From assembly GCF_002156875.1 (NCBI RefSeq), contig NZ_NCSY01000003.1:62001-126000 (forward strand): 64,000 nt of DNA, given 5' to 3'. The notes under the pieces were generated by a model that had not been told where the DNA came from, made no database searches, and worked only from the letters and a program-made list of their open reading frames with translations. A program made the translations under genes and the position numbers. Origin of the DNA: Bacillus sp. EAC. GTDB taxonomy: Bacteria; Bacillota; Bacilli; Bacillales; Bacillaceae_G. Every line of letters begins with the position of its first letter. Position 1 is the first letter of the stretch. Of this stretch, positions 9,015 to 19,352 are shown one piece after another.

Positions 9015-9542
9015 TTAAATCTCCTTTAATAGTTGCTCATCGTACCATTGTAACATTATTTCCGAAATATGTATTAATTCTTCTAATTTATCAAAATCAT
9101 CTTCCGTAATTTTTTCAGTGAAATAAAAAATCACCGATGTTTCTATAGTATTTTTATCAATAATTCCTTGTTTAATGTTACGAATTACTGAGAATTCTTG
9201 CCTTGTATGACTATTTAATAGAAGAAGACTTCGTTTAAGAACTTCAATTTTTAATTCCTTTGGAAAAAAATACGCTATCTCGACTGTACATCCAACATTT
9301 GAATCTCCTTTTAGCAATTCTGAATACAAATCTCTAGCGGTCGTTGAAAGAGTAATTTTACAAATAGAATTTATTTGATTTGTATTTATTTTTTTGAATT
9401 GTAACGAAAACTCACGACTCATTTTGGAAAGATTTACTAGATCATTCCGATCAATGATTTCAAATTCTCCATCTAAATCTTTATCATAAATAATTCCCTC
9501 TGTGATCACCTTCATATTATCGAAAGCTGTAGGATCAAACAT
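9015..9542 (-). CDS. Unknown protein co-transcribed with the DEAD-box helicase
   Basis: I do not recognise this 175-residue soluble protein. It is mixed alpha/beta, acidic, has no signal peptide or membrane segment, and has no obvious catalytic motif. A GGAGGTG site 8 bases before the ATG supports the start, and the stop codon is immediately adjacent to the helicase ATG. The tight junction suggests a shared role or shared expression with the helicase, but this is only inference. Confidence 0.7.
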   Translation of the reverse strand: MFDPTAFDNMKVITEGIIYDKDLDGEFEIIDRNDLVNLSKMSREFSLQFKKINTNQINSICKITLSTTARDLYSELLKGDSNVGCTVEIAYFFPKELKIEVLKRSLLLLNSHTRQEFSVIRNIKQGIIDKNTIETSVIFYFTEKITEDDFDKLEELIHISEIMLQWYDEQLLKEI

Positions 9543-9570
9543 ATTAACAACACCTCCACTACAAACGAAA

Positions 9571-9600
9571 GAGGATAACCAATTAAAGTTTGGTATCCTC
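9571..9600 (-). terminator. fhs terminator
   Basis: GAGGATACCA / TGGTTATCCTC form the stem when read on the minus strand, followed by TTTC. It separates fhs from the next gene downstream. Confidence 0.6.
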
Positions 9601-9622
9601 TACCTCATTACAAAATTTCTAA

Positions 9623-11305
9623 TTAAAATAAACCTTGCGCTTGTCCAAATTCATCTACATCCATATTTAAAGCTGCAGGTTTTTTAGGTAATCCTGGCAT
9701 CGTTAAGACATTGCCGGTTAATGCTACAATAAAACCAGCCCCAATTGATGCTTTTAATTCTCTAATTTCTAGCGTAAAACCAGTAGGTCTTCCTAAAAGC
9801 TGAGGTTGATCTGATAACGAATATTGAGTTTTCGCCATACAAATTGGCAAGTTATCCCAACCATTTTCTTTAAATTCAGTAATTTGTTTTTTTGCTTTAT
9901 TTGAAAAGTTCACATCGACTGCACCATATACTTCCCGTGCAATCTTACGGATCCTTTCATCGATTGAATCAGATAAATCATATAAATAATGGAATGGTTG
10001 TTTCTGTTTATTTAATGAGTTAACAAGGGTTTCTGCTAAAGGGACTCCTCCAGTTCCACCATGTTCCCAAACTTCTGTTAATACAACTTCTATTCCGTTC
10101 ATTTGTCCCCATTGTTTTAGATACCTAATTTCATCATCTGTATCTGTAATGAATTTATTGATTGCCACGATAACTGGAACATTAAATTTTCGTATTGTAT
10201 CAACATGCTTTTCTAAATTACAAATTCCATCTTTCATTGCAGAAACATTCTCAAATGTAAGTTCATTTTTATTTACACCACCATGCATTTTCAGCGCTCT
10301 AATCGTCGCAACAATTACGACTGCATCTGGTGTAACACCTAATGCTCTTGTTTTAATGTTTAAGAATTTCTCTGCACCTAAATCTGCACCAAACCCCGCT
10401 TCTGTAACAACGTAATCCCCTAATTTTAAAGCCATTTTAGTTGCTATTACGCTATTACATCCATGAGCTATATTCGCAAAAGGACCTCCATGAATAATTG
10501 CTGGTGTGTGTTCAATTGTTTGAACAAGATTTGGTTTTATCGCATCTTTTAATAATAGTGTAAGTGCTCCATGAACACCTAAATCACCTACTGTTACTGG
10601 TTTTTTATGTATAGTATAAGCAACAACAATGCGTTTTAATCTTTCCTTCAAATCTTTTATTGAAGACGCCAAACATAGTACTGCCATAATTTCTGAAGCA
10701 ACAGTAATATCAAAACCATCTTCTCTAGGAACACCTTCAGTAGGTCCTCCTAATCCAATAATTATTTTTCGTAACGCACGATCATTTAAATCAACTACAC
10801 GTTTCCATGTAATTCTTCTAACATCAATTTCGAGTTCATTACCTTGTTGAATATGATTATCGATAAATGCAGCTAATGCATTATTTGTTGTTGTAATTGC
10901 GTGAATATCACCATTAAAATGTAAATTAATATCATCCATTGGAAGTACTTGAGAATAACCTCCTCCAGTAGCTCCACCTTTTACTCCCATTGTCGGGCCT
11001 AATGATGGTTCCCTTAAAGCAACAATCGCTTTTTTACCAATTTTATGAAATGCTTGTGCAAGTCCAACAGTAACTGTCGACTTTCCTTCTCCCGCTGGTG
11101 TTGGGTTAATAGATGTAACTAATATTAATTTTCCATCTTCATTATCTTTTAATCGCTCAAGAACTGTTAAAGATAATTTTGCTTTATAGTGCCCATAATT
11201 TTCCACATCATCTTCAAACAGATCCAATTCCTCAGCAATATTTGTTATTTTTTTCATTTTAGATTCAAATGCAATTTCTAAATCTGACTTTACATGATTA
11301 CTCAT
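9623..11305 (-). CDS. fhs: Formate-tetrahydrofolate ligase
   Basis: This 560-residue enzyme makes 10-formyl-THF from formate, THF and ATP. The nucleotide loop TPAGEGKST (near 68-76) and the blocks [20 protein letters not shown] and [14 protein letters not shown] are diagnostic, and the length is the family norm. The C-terminus ends with the usual [12 protein letters not shown]-type sequence. It supplies one-carbon units for purines and formyl-Met, tying in with glyA and thyA elsewhere in the window. GGAGATG precedes the ATG. Confidence 0.97.
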   Translation of the reverse strand: MSNHVKSDLEIAFESKMKKITNIAEELDLFEDDVENYGHYKAKLSLTVLERLKDNEDGKLILVTSINPTPAGEGKSTVTVGLAQAFHKIGKKAIVALREPSLGPTMGVKGGATGGGYSQVLPMDDINLHFNGDIHAITTTNNALAAFIDNHIQQGNELEIDVRRITWKRVVDLNDRALRKIIIGLGGPTEGVPREDGFDITVASEIMAVLCLASSIKDLKERLKRIVVAYTIHKKPVTVGDLGVHGALTLLLKDAIKPNLVQTIEHTPAIIHGGPFANIAHGCNSVIATKMALKLGDYVVTEAGFGADLGAEKFLNIKTRALGVTPDAVVIVATIRALKMHGGVNKNELTFENVSAMKDGICNLEKHVDTIRKFNVPVIVAINKFITDTDDEIRYLKQWGQMNGIEVVLTEVWEHGGTGGVPLAETLVNSLNKQKQPFHYLYDLSDSIDERIRKIAREVYGAVDVNFSNKAKKQITEFKENGWDNLPICMAKTQYSLSDQPQLLGRPTGFTLEIRELKASIGAGFIVALTGNVLTMPGLPKKPAALNMDVDEFGQAQGLF

Positions 11306-11484
11306 TAAATCATCTCCATTACAAATCTTAAGTAACCAAATTATAACATGATTTTACATTTTTTTCATTCGCTTAGAACCCTTATATATCAGCATTTACT
11401 TGTGAAATTAGTAATACTTTCTACTTATCAAAGTAGCAGTAAGTCGCATACTAAACATAAGGCATGAGAGAAGGGAGTGGAATT

Positions 11485-11838
11485 ATGTATCGTCACAAAA
11501 AGAAACAACATCATAAACATCATAACCATAAATTGTCAAACGACCATGAAGAAGAATATGGTGCTGAATTTTATCCAACAAGGGATATTTATTATACAGA
11601 TTCGAAATCAAATTCATACATCTCCAGATTAGTACTAGGTTATGTAGCTCTATTTTTTTCCCTATTTTCATTGTTCTTAATGCCTGTAGTATTCGGTCTA
11701 ATCGGAATTGTGCTTGGTATTTATACAGTGACAAAAGGTCACTCCACTTTAGGTTATACATCAATTGGATTTGGTTTATTTTCAGTCATCGTTTCAATAT
11801 TCTACAATTTATTATTTGTATTAAGTGCAATTCTATAA
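11485..11838 (+). CDS. Small membrane protein with His-rich N-terminus
   Basis: This is a 117-residue protein. The ATG at 11485 is preferred over one at 11464 because AGGGAG lies about 7 bases before it. The first 20 residues are very rich in His and Lys (KKKQHHKHHNHK), then come about 35 acidic or polar residues, then two to three hydrophobic segments (near 52-73, 76-86 and 97-115) with glycine-rich turns like DUF4190-type proteins. It has no recognised function. The His cluster could bind metal, but nothing else supports that. Confidence 0.65.
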   Translation: MYRHKKKQHHKHHNHKLSNDHEEEYGAEFYPTRDIYYTDSKSNSYISRLVLGYVALFFSLFSLFLMPVVFGLIGIVLGIYTVTKGHSTLGYTSIGFGLFSVIVSIFYNLLFVLSAIL

Positions 11839-11943
11839 AGAAGTCTGTTCATTCTATTGTTGTTTTTTAATAGGAGTTTTAGTTTCCGCTCCGATTAAAA
11901 TTTTATAAATAAATTATCAAAACAACAATTTTTGAATAACAAA

Positions 11944-11970
11944 AAAGAGGATTCATTAAGAATCCTCTTT
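11944..11970. terminator. Bidirectional terminator
   Basis: AAAGAGGATTC and GAATCCTCTTT form an 11-bp stem with a 5-nt loop. It serves the minus-strand gene ending at 11970 and possibly the plus-strand gene ending at 11838. Confidence 0.75.
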
Positions 11971-12740
11971 TAAACTTCAATAACACTCCACTCATCATCT
12001 TTTTTCGAATAAGTTAAATTCGCAAAGTGATTTGTTCGATCTTTATATTCTTCTACATTTTCTAAAACTTCATCTACACCCGAATAAAAATCCACACGAA
12101 AAATTGGGATTTCAATTACTTTTCTATTTTCATTTCTATCACTAATATCAATAATTAATCCATCTTCCATTAACGGATAAAGTGTTAACATCAGCTTAAT
12201 ATTAATTGGATTTATCGCTTTTGAACGTTGGAAAATATTTAAACTTCTTCTTTGAAGATGCGTTATTTTTTGAGAAATGACATTACATAACATAAAAATA
12301 AAGTCATTAATACGTTTATAATAAACCTTTTGATACATTCCATCGCTAATTGTTAGATAAGCAAAGGAATTATTTAATCTCGGTATAAAAGGTTTCATCA
12401 ATGGCTCTTTTTTATGTGCAAGATATAATAATTCTGCAATTTCTTTTGGCTCAAGTTCATCTAAGTCTGCTAGTTCTTCAAAATCGATCCAACAAAGTTC
12501 ATCATGTTCACTTTGTTCAAGAATAAATTGATTGATATATTCTTTTTCAACATAGAAAAAAGAAGAGTTTAAATTAAAATCTGACCATTCTCTATCATGT
12601 TTCAATAAAAGAATATTCTGAAGTGGAAAAGGCAGCCCTTGTACAAATTCTTTATAATTTATTCCTGAAGTGATAAAGCAATGATTATGGTTATCACCAT
12701 ATATATAGATAATCTCCTTTACTGAATCAATCCCTGCCAA
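11970..12740 (-). CDS. Conserved hypothetical protein, about 256 aa
   Basis: I do not recognise this protein. It is soluble, mixed alpha/beta and without signal peptide. A short acidic loop (ELADLDELEPKEIAELL) lies near residues 105-121. The central block FAYLTISDGMYQKVYYKRI suggests beta strands. I prefer a TTG start at 12740, giving MAGIDSVKEIIYIYG, because AAAGGTG lies 9 bases upstream; a GTG at 12752 overlaps that ribosome binding site. It is a single-gene unit with its own terminator. Confidence 0.65.
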   Translation of the reverse strand: MAGIDSVKEIIYIYGDNHNHCFITSGINYKEFVQGLPFPLQNILLLKHDREWSDFNLNSSFFYVEKEYINQFILEQSEHDELCWIDFEELADLDELEPKEIAELLYLAHKKEPLMKPFIPRLNNSFAYLTISDGMYQKVYYKRINDFIFMLCNVISQKITHLQRRSLNIFQRSKAINPINIKLMLTLYPLMEDGLIIDISDRNENRKVIEIPIFRVDFYSGVDEVLENVEEYKDRTNHFANLTYSKKDDEWSVIEV

Positions 12741-12889
12741 CGATAATGCCACCTTTAATTTTTTTCTTAATCATATCATATATTCCCTTAAAATTATCAT
12801 CTAAAATACTATTTTCGAATCTTTTTACCTACAAAAAATTCTAAAATTTGCTAATTTGATTCGAAAACCATCATTTCTCAGGCATTTGT

Positions 12890-13273
12890 TTAAACTGGTG
12901 GTCTACAAATAGATGTAGTTTGAGTTCGTATTGGTACTTTTGTAATAGATCTTATATTCCATTCACCATCATCATTTGTAAAATTAAATTTAACTAACGT
13001 ATAAGGTGGCGGTTGCTGAGGCTTATAGGCTACTAATTGGATCGTAGCTCCAAACACATATGTCCCATTATATTTCTTTTTTAAGTTTGTAATTGCTGCA
13101 CAATTATACTTCTCCCCTGGCCCGAACATTTTAAATAATTCACTATTTATTCTTGGAAATAAAATTGATAATACTGCATCTTCTAGAACTTCATTTTGTA
13201 CGGTTAATGCATAAGTAGGTTTTGAAATAATCAACATACTCAAAACCATTAGGATGATTAATCCTTTTTTCAT
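12890..13273 (-). CDS. Secreted DUF3888-like protein
   Basis: This 127-residue protein starts with a clear signal peptide (MKKGLIILMVLSMLIISKPTYA, cleavage likely after Ala22). The mature part has LEDAVLSILFPRI at the start and KFNFTNDDGEWNI near the end, which I recognise as resembling DUF3888 proteins of Bacillus. Three cysteines are present. Function is unknown. The gene stands alone, with GGAGGGAA upstream of the ATG. Confidence 0.65.
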   Translation of the reverse strand: MKKGLIILMVLSMLIISKPTYALTVQNEVLEDAVLSILFPRINSELFKMFGPGEKYNCAAITNLKKKYNGTYVFGATIQLVAYKPQQPPPYTLVKFNFTNDDGEWNIRSITKVPIRTQTTSICRPPV

Positions 13274-13392
13274 TTCGTTCCCTCCTTTTACATATTGATT
13301 AATTTCCTTCTTACTATTCTTTACAATTTCTAGTAGGATATGTTATTTGGAGTTTCTTATAAGAATGAACGGCTCTTTTTTTTAAAAGAAAA

Positions 13393-13436
13393 AAACTGAT
13401 TAATGGATAGCAGTTTCGCTAATCATTAATCAGTTT
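13393..13436 (-). terminator. Terminator after chemotaxis receptor gene
   Basis: A 13-bp perfect stem, AAACTGATTAATG / CATTAATCAGTTT, with an 18-nt loop, is followed by a T-rich run on the minus strand. Confidence 0.8.
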
Positions 13437-13442
13437 CAGAAA

Positions 13443-15464
13443 TTAACTATTTGTTTTAGGTGATTCTTCTTGGTTTTCTTGAGTTAACTCATTTTCTATA
13501 TTTGCTTCGTTGTCATTTAACTCAATTTCATCATTTTCACTAGTTTGATGATCAAATGATTCTTCTTCATGCTCATCATTTAATTGAAGATCCACAGTCT
13601 CGATTAATTCTGTGTTTTCTCCTTCTATTTGAATTTCTTCCTCTTCAGTTTCAATCGCAACAATCATTTGCTCATTCTTTATATCTTCTTGGACAAAAGT
13701 GTTTTGACTATTGTTTAATTCATTTTCAGACACTAATTCTACATGTACATCTTTTCGTGAATCATCAATAATAAACTGATTAATTACTTGATCCAGTTGA
13801 CCAGATAATTGAGTTAGAATTCCAGCACTTGAAGCAACATCATCCATTGTAGCACTTTGTTCTTCTACAGAAGCTGCAGTTTGTTGAACACCTGCTACAC
13901 TTTCTTCTGTTACTGCTGCTACTTGCTCGATGAACTTCATTAATTCCATACTACCATCTTGCATTGTAAATAATGTAGATGCAATTTCCTGAATCTCAAG
14001 GTTCATGCTCTCAACTCTTGTATTGATACCATTAAATGTTTCACCAGTAGCTTCGATTGATTGAGTACCTTTTTCTACTTCCTTATAACCAGCATTAAGT
14101 GATGTTGCCATAGTACTTGCTTCAGTTTGGATTGTTTGAACGATTGAAGTAATATCTTGTACTGAAAGTTTAACGCCTTCTGCTAATCTACGAACTTCAT
14201 CTGCAACAACTGCAAATCCTCTTCCTGCTTCACCTGCACGAGCAGCTTCAATCGAAGCATTAAGTGCTAACAGATTCGTTTGGTCTGCAATGTCACGAAT
14301 TACTTTGATTACTTTTGAAATCGATTTTGCATGGGAAACAAGTTGTTCCACATTTTCAACTGAACCTTTTACAACATCATGAATAATTGTCATTTGCTCT
14401 AATGATTCATTCATTTGTTTATAACCTAGATTTGTACGATCTTGAACCTCATTTGAAACGCCCTTAAGCATTTCTCCGGCTTGTCCTGCAACTGCCATCT
14501 TATCATTGAAGTCGCTCATCATTTCAGCCATTTGATTTGAAGAGTCAGCTTGAATGCCTGAGCCTGCTGCTAATTCTTGCATTGTAGCTGCAATTTGTTG
14601 AGACGCTTTTTGAACATCTGATGCGGATTGAGTTAACTCATTACTACGTCCATTCATTTCTGTAGAAACGCTGTTCATTTGTCTCACAATACGTAATAGA
14701 TTTTCTTTTACTTTATTTGTAGAGTTAGAAAGTACTGCAATTTCATCTTTACCATCATAGACTTCATTTTCTACACTTAAATTACCTTTTGATATTTCAT
14801 TAAGAGAATGTAAAACCTTATTCATCTTTCCATTGATTAAGCGATTCGTAATATATAGTGCAAGGCTAGAAATTAACGCACTAATTAAAACTGCTAAAAT
14901 TAAAACAGTTTTTACAGTACCAATTGCGCCTTCGACTTTATTATCTACTTTACTATTTTTCTCACCTAAAATTTTGATGATTTTACTAGAAATACCATCG
15001 ATATATTTTTGAGTACCGTATGCTTGTTGTACTAATAATTTAACGTAAGAATCATTTCTTTCTGAAATTGCTGGTACGATCTTTTTCTCCAAGATATCAT
15101 TCATTAAATTATTATAGTCCATTACATCGCCAAGTGATTTTTTTATCTCTTTATTATCCATTGTTTTGTTAGCAGTATCGATGGATTTTAAAAATGATTT
15201 ATCAATTGATCTGTAACTATCTAAAGAAGCTTGATCTTGAAATGTTGCATAGGCAGATAATGCTACATATTTTTTGTAAAAAGTAGATGATAGTTTTTCA
15301 GCCATAAGTGCTTGTTGGTTTATTTGATTAGCATTTTTATATTCATTATGTATAGAGTTTAATAAACCAAAAGTTAGTGCTGATGAAACAACAAATATTG
15401 AAATTGTACCAATTGTTACTATTCCATATTTGCCACTAATTCGAATATTTTTCAAGCGAATCAT
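13443..15464 (-). CDS. Methyl-accepting chemotaxis protein with long acidic tail
   Basis: This 673-residue transmembrane receptor has TM1 at about 15-37, an extracellular helical sensor at about 38-181 (four-helix-bundle type, no Cache motifs), TM2 at about 182-206, and a HAMP domain at about 207-260. The signalling hairpin has the invariant tip [20 protein letters not shown] at about 393-412. Residues about 566-673 are an extra acidic, low-complexity tail (Glu, Asp, Asn, Gln) that ordinary receptors lack. There is no CheB/CheR pentapeptide at the end. The ligand is unknown. It is a single-gene unit. Confidence 0.92.
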   Translation of the reverse strand: MIRLKNIRISGKYGIVTIGTISIFVVSSALTFGLLNSIHNEYKNANQINQQALMAEKLSSTFYKKYVALSAYATFQDQASLDSYRSIDKSFLKSIDTANKTMDNKEIKKSLGDVMDYNNLMNDILEKKIVPAISERNDSYVKLLVQQAYGTQKYIDGISSKIIKILGEKNSKVDNKVEGAIGTVKTVLILAVLISALISSLALYITNRLINGKMNKVLHSLNEISKGNLSVENEVYDGKDEIAVLSNSTNKVKENLLRIVRQMNSVSTEMNGRSNELTQSASDVQKASQQIAATMQELAAGSGIQADSSNQMAEMMSDFNDKMAVAGQAGEMLKGVSNEVQDRTNLGYKQMNESLEQMTIIHDVVKGSVENVEQLVSHAKSISKVIKVIRDIADQTNLLALNASIEAARAGEAGRGFAVVADEVRRLAEGVKLSVQDITSIVQTIQTEASTMATSLNAGYKEVEKGTQSIEATGETFNGINTRVESMNLEIQEIASTLFTMQDGSMELMKFIEQVAAVTEESVAGVQQTAASVEEQSATMDDVASSAGILTQLSGQLDQVINQFIIDDSRKDVHVELVSENELNNSQNTFVQEDIKNEQMIVAIETEEEEIQIEGENTELIETVDLQLNDEHEEESFDHQTSENDEIELNDNEANIENELTQENQEESPKTNS

Positions 15465-15554
15465 ACCATAAAACCCCTTTATTTATATATTTAATATTCA
15501 AAAAATTTTGTGTAAAATTTTTATTGATAATTGTTTAAGAAAACATTGAAATCT

Positions 15555-17324
15555 CTATTTCTCAATTATTTTATACCCTTGTGATTGGAGGTAATTTGTA
15601 ATCCCTTCATGGATAGCACTGGCAATAATCGTAATTTGTTGACTTGAGGATAAATAAAATTGATCCTTTTTTGAATCAATAAAGCCTAACTCTGTTAATA
15701 CAGCTGGCATTGTATTATCTCTTATTACTTGAAAATTACCATGTTGAATACCTCGATCTGCTAGGTGCCAAGCATTAACCATTTCTGATTGAATCGATGT
15801 GGCTAATAATCGGCTTTGAGAGATATAAGGGTTTTTCCCTTTTGAACCATAATAATAAGTTTCCGATCCACCACCATTTTCACCACTACCTGAATTCACA
15901 TGAATACTGACAAATAATAACGCATCATTTGATTGGGCTATCTTAACCCGTTCTCCAAGGTCCAAAAATACATCTGATTCCCTTGTAAGTACAACCTGTA
16001 CATTTGAATGATTAAATGATTGCTTTACATCTAATGCTGTTTCCAATGTAATATCTTTTTCATTTAACTGGTTAAAATGTGTACCTGAATCTTTTCCTCC
16101 ATGCCCCGCATCAATCGCTATCACGATATTCTTTACATTTACTTCTGAAGATTCAGTAATAAAATCATTACTTACAAATCCAACAATGTTTTTCGTTTTA
16201 ATTTTAGTCCATTTACTAAATTTTGCCGTTACCTCTAGCGTTTCACCTTTGTAAACAGTGCCAATTTTCCTAGAAGTAATAGATTGTTCTTCTCTTACAT
16301 TTAATTTATCGGCTAATACATAGACTTTTTTTACTAAATTTTCTGCATCATTCTTATTCGGACCATTATTCGGAACTAAAATAGTTGATTTTATATATTT
16401 GCTCGATATAAATGCTCTTTTATGATCAATCTCTATTTGAGTCCATTCAGGATTAAATTGACTACCAATTATTTTATCTTTCATATTTACAGTTTTTACG
16501 ATTGGAAACATTTTTGATGGTCCAAGGCGTAAATTTACTTTATTTGCATTCACAACGTAAGTTACTTTTTCAAGTTCAGGCATCGATTTACTAATATCCA
16601 TTGATAAATAGCCTATCTTACCTTTATATAAACCGATGTGAGTATTTCCAAATTTTCCGATAATTTGAAATGGCATTTTCTTTGGGATTTCTATGATGTG
16701 TTTATACTTTGAGGAAGGTCCTTCATTAATAAATAAAGTTTTGTCTGAGGTGATTTCTTGATTAGCTGTGTAATTTAACGATGATTGAAATTGATTAATA
16801 AATCTGCCAAAAAGTACAGCACCAACTCTTCTATTTAGTTGAGTATTTTTGCTAAAATAATTTGCTTCTTCATTCGAAATCAATTTCTTAATTTCATTTA
16901 ATTGATTGATTTGAACTTCATCTAAAGTTCCATATCCTAAGAGTTTATATAATATCGAAAACATTTCTTTACAATTTATTTGCTTATTTAAACTATTTGT
17001 CTTTTCCCAGTACTCATAGAAAGTAAGTAGATTTAAATTTTTTATGTTTTGTTTTAATCTCTTATCTTCTGTTGGCTGATTCGAAATCAAATTTTTATTT
17101 TCATCATAAGACAAAAATTGTAACCAACTAAAAAACTCCTTTTTAGTTAACATTGCATCTAAATTTATATTTTTTGATATTAAATTCCCTTTTTTTAAAT
17201 AACTTATTTGCTTCTTCTCGTCATCAATCGATTTCGATTGATGACTTGCTGCGTTGACAGAAAACGGATGTTGGAAAAGTAAATTACATAATACTAAAAT
17301 AATCAGTACTTTTATTCCTTTCAA
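15555..17324 (-). CDS. N-acetylmuramoyl-L-alanine amidase (Amidase_3) with SH3b repeats
   Basis: This is a 589-residue secreted cell-wall hydrolase. I choose the TTG at 17324, 7 bases after GGAGA, since it gives a clean signal peptide (MKGIKVLIILVLCNLLF...VNA). Residues about 35-180 resemble a weak SLH-like or spacer region. Two to three SH3b-type repeats follow (for example VNANKVNLRLGPSKMFPIV and VLADKLNVREEQSITSRKIG). The catalytic domain is about 400-589: DAGHGG, the second ligand in NEKDIT, VSIHVN and the catalytic TELGF. It cleaves the amide between MurNAc and the stem peptide. It lies next to spoIIP, so a sporulation or cell-separation role is possible. Confidence 0.88.
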   Translation of the reverse strand: MKGIKVLIILVLCNLLFQHPFSVNAASHQSKSIDDEKKQISYLKKGNLISKNINLDAMLTKKEFFSWLQFLSYDENKNLISNQPTEDKRLKQNIKNLNLLTFYEYWEKTNSLNKQINCKEMFSILYKLLGYGTLDEVQINQLNEIKKLISNEEANYFSKNTQLNRRVGAVLFGRFINQFQSSLNYTANQEITSDKTLFINEGPSSKYKHIIEIPKKMPFQIIGKFGNTHIGLYKGKIGYLSMDISKSMPELEKVTYVVNANKVNLRLGPSKMFPIVKTVNMKDKIIGSQFNPEWTQIEIDHKRAFISSKYIKSTILVPNNGPNKNDAENLVKKVYVLADKLNVREEQSITSRKIGTVYKGETLEVTAKFSKWTKIKTKNIVGFVSNDFITESSEVNVKNIVIAIDAGHGGKDSGTHFNQLNEKDITLETALDVKQSFNHSNVQVVLTRESDVFLDLGERVKIAQSNDALLFVSIHVNSGSGENGGGSETYYYGSKGKNPYISQSRLLATSIQSEMVNAWHLADRGIQHGNFQVIRDNTMPAVLTELGFIDSKKDQFYLSSSQQITIIASAIHEGITNYLQSQGYKIIEK

Positions 17325-17471
17325 TAATTTGTCTCCTTTTGTCAAATTCTGTATGATTCTATCATATAAGAAAGAATCATATTTTGGAAGTTTAATATAA
17401 GAATATTATTAAAATTAAATATATACTGCGAATTTAGTTTACATAATTAAATTATTATATATAAAATCAAA

Positions 17472-17502
17472 AAAGAAGAAGAGAAAATCACCCTTCTTCT
17501 TT
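17472..17502 (-). terminator. Terminator after spoIIP
   Basis: AAAGAAGAAG / CTTCTTCTTT hairpin with an 11-nt loop, just past the spoIIP stop and A/T rich on both sides. Confidence 0.5.
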
Positions 17503-17524
17503 AAACTAACAATAAACTATCCAA

Positions 17525-18664
17525 TTAATTACCATTTACTTTCTCTGCTTGCCAGTAGTATTTACTTAGTATTTCTGAAAGTAGGTCAATTGTGCGATAA
17601 AGTTCTGGTAAAGTATTATCTACCCCACCTACTTCGATTAATAATGAATTAGGTGATAAGTCTTGGTTATAAACACCATTTCCTTGTTTATAATTTTTAC
17701 TATAAATTCCTCGTGTAAGACCCGAATTTACTTTTTTAATTTCATTGTTTATTGCCTTTGCAAATTCCAGATTCTTTTTATAATTTTTATTTTCAACTCC
17801 AACAACGAAATAAAGTTTTGCATATTTTTTGCCATCTATATCGATCGTTGTTACTTTTCTTCTTTGGTCGTCTCTGTGAATATCTATTAAATAATTCAAA
17901 TTTTTGTCTTGAGCAAGTGCTTCCTGGACAATAACCCTGGACATTTTATACGAGGATCCCCAATTCCAATTCCTCTTTACTAGCTCATTACCAATATTCG
18001 TCTTATTATCAACTGCACCAATGCCATCCGCTTCAAGATTTTTCTGTAATCTTTCACCAAGTAAACTAACATTTACTTTTGGAGAAGAGGCTTGATTCGG
18101 ATTTTTTGCACCTGGTATTAATGGCAAGAAAGATTCCCAACTATGTGTATGATAAATATAAAATACATTTCGACCATTTGTTGTATGTTCTGGTGGTTTT
18201 GAAGGATTAATCGGTTCATTAGTTGGTTCTTTTACATCTGGATCTTGATTAATTTCATCTAATGTTAAACTGGACTCGATTGGTAAGTTTGTAAAATCTG
18301 TATCATCACCTGCGACTAAAATATTATTTTCAAATTTCGCCATGCTTGAAATTTCATGAACAAGTAAACTCTTTGGATCATATAGCCTAATATTTGTAAT
18401 AAATGAAAATAAAATATTTCCGATAGGTTGTCCGTTTTTAAATGACTCGTCTCCCAATTTAAAATGTCCATTTTCATACTCAAAAGCCTTAATAAACCCT
18501 TCATAGCTCATTTTTTCAAACCATTGATGGATATAATATGATTTCGTATTTTTCATTGAAGTCACAAATAGACTAGCTACTAAAAATAATAAGACAATGC
18601 CAACAAAGACACTTGCCATAATTCGTTTCAAATTAAAAATTTTTATATAGATTGATTGTCTCAC
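17525..18664 (-). CDS. spoIIP: Stage II sporulation protein P-like peptidoglycan hydrolase
   Basis: This 379-residue protein has one N-terminal membrane anchor (about 17-37) and an extracytoplasmic SpoIIP domain. The marker blocks are FYIYHTHSWESF (catalytic-type His172 and His174), YLIDIHRDD, and LLIEVGGVDN near the end. SpoIIP acts with SpoIID and SpoIIM to strip septal peptidoglycan during engulfment, having amidase and endopeptidase activity. The start is GTG at 18664, 5-6 bases after GAGGTGA. In B. subtilis spoIIP follows gpr; that gene is not here, so this could be a second paralogue rather than the main copy. Confidence 0.85.
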   Translation of the reverse strand: MRQSIYIKIFNLKRIMASVFVGIVLLFLVASLFVTSMKNTKSYYIHQWFEKMSYEGFIKAFEYENGHFKLGDESFKNGQPIGNILFSFITNIRLYDPKSLLVHEISSMAKFENNILVAGDDTDFTNLPIESSLTLDEINQDPDVKEPTNEPINPSKPPEHTTNGRNVFYIYHTHSWESFLPLIPGAKNPNQASSPKVNVSLLGERLQKNLEADGIGAVDNKTNIGNELVKRNWNWGSSYKMSRVIVQEALAQDKNLNYLIDIHRDDQRRKVTTIDIDGKKYAKLYFVVGVENKNYKKNLEFAKAINNEIKKVNSGLTRGIYSKNYKQGNGVYNQDLSPNSLLIEVGGVDNTLPELYRTIDLLSEILSKYYWQAEKVNGN

Positions 18665-18732
18665 TAAATCACCTCTAATACATAGTTATGTACAAGCCCT
18701 ATAAAATAGAAGAGAAATTTTTTCAAACAAAA

Positions 18733-18759
18733 AAAGGTGTCTTTTTTTAGGACACCTTT
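18733..18759 (-). terminator. Terminator after the small Cys-rich gene
   Basis: AAAGGTGTC / GACACCTTT, 9-nt loop, followed by a T-run on the minus strand. It isolates the gene at 18815-19153 from spoIIP. Confidence 0.8.
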
Positions 18760-18814
18760 AAAGATAATGAACTTTTCTCAAGCAATTTGGATAATTCCTT
18801 GATTTATAAATTAA

Positions 18815-19153
18815 TTACATATTTCTTTCGCAACCAGAGAAATTAGTTAACGGATTAGCATGACAACTACTTCTTGCTGCCTCTAATTGAGTGTTACAGA
18901 ATGAAGAACTAGGTGAAACCATATTGCTGTTACGGTTTCTTCTGCATCCACCGCCTCTATTGCGAGTGTTCATGTTGTCGTTCATGTTGTCGTTCATGTC
19001 GTTGTTCATACTTTCACCGAACACTCTACCGTCATCCTCATGACAGCTATTACAAGATTTACGAACTGAAGTCCATTCTCTTGTATCTCTTACTTCTCTT
19101 CTGTCTTCTCTTCTCTCTTCGCGTCTGCGATTACATCCACAAAATCCCCACAT
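18815..19153 (-). CDS. Small Cys/Arg/Asn-rich protein, possible spore-surface protein
   Basis: This is a 112-residue protein that I do not recognise as a family. It has nine cysteines, including CGC near the N-terminus and CNSC at about 34-37, a highly charged ERREDRREVRD stretch, and a short tandem repeat (NNDMNDNMNDNMN). There is no signal peptide. The composition and Cys pairs are like exosporium or coat proteins of spore formers, and it sits next to spoIIP, but that is inference. GAGGTG precedes the ATG with 9-nt spacing, and a terminator follows, so it is a real single-gene unit. Confidence 0.6.
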   Translation of the reverse strand: MWGFCGCNRRREERREDRREVRDTREWTSVRKSCNSCHEDDGRVFGESMNNDMNDNMNDNMNTRNRGGGCRRNRNSNMVSPSSSFCNTQLEAARSSCHANPLTNFSGCERNM

Positions 19154-19330
19154 ATAAAAACACCTCTATAATTATTTTATTGTACATACTTAAGATACGT
19201 AAAAGTGTCCGAGAGTGAATGTGTACATACCTAGATATATACAAGTTTTTATTAAACTACCTATAAAAATTTTATTACGGTAAATGAAATTCCATAAAAT
19301 TCAATCGAATTGAAATAAAAAAGAACAAAA

Positions 19331-19352
19331 AAACAGGCTTATTAGCCTGTTT
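19331..19352 (-). terminator. Terminator after ycgQ-like gene
   Basis: AAACAGGCT / AGCCTGTTT with a 4-nt loop, ending at the stop codon of the gene. Confidence 0.75.
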
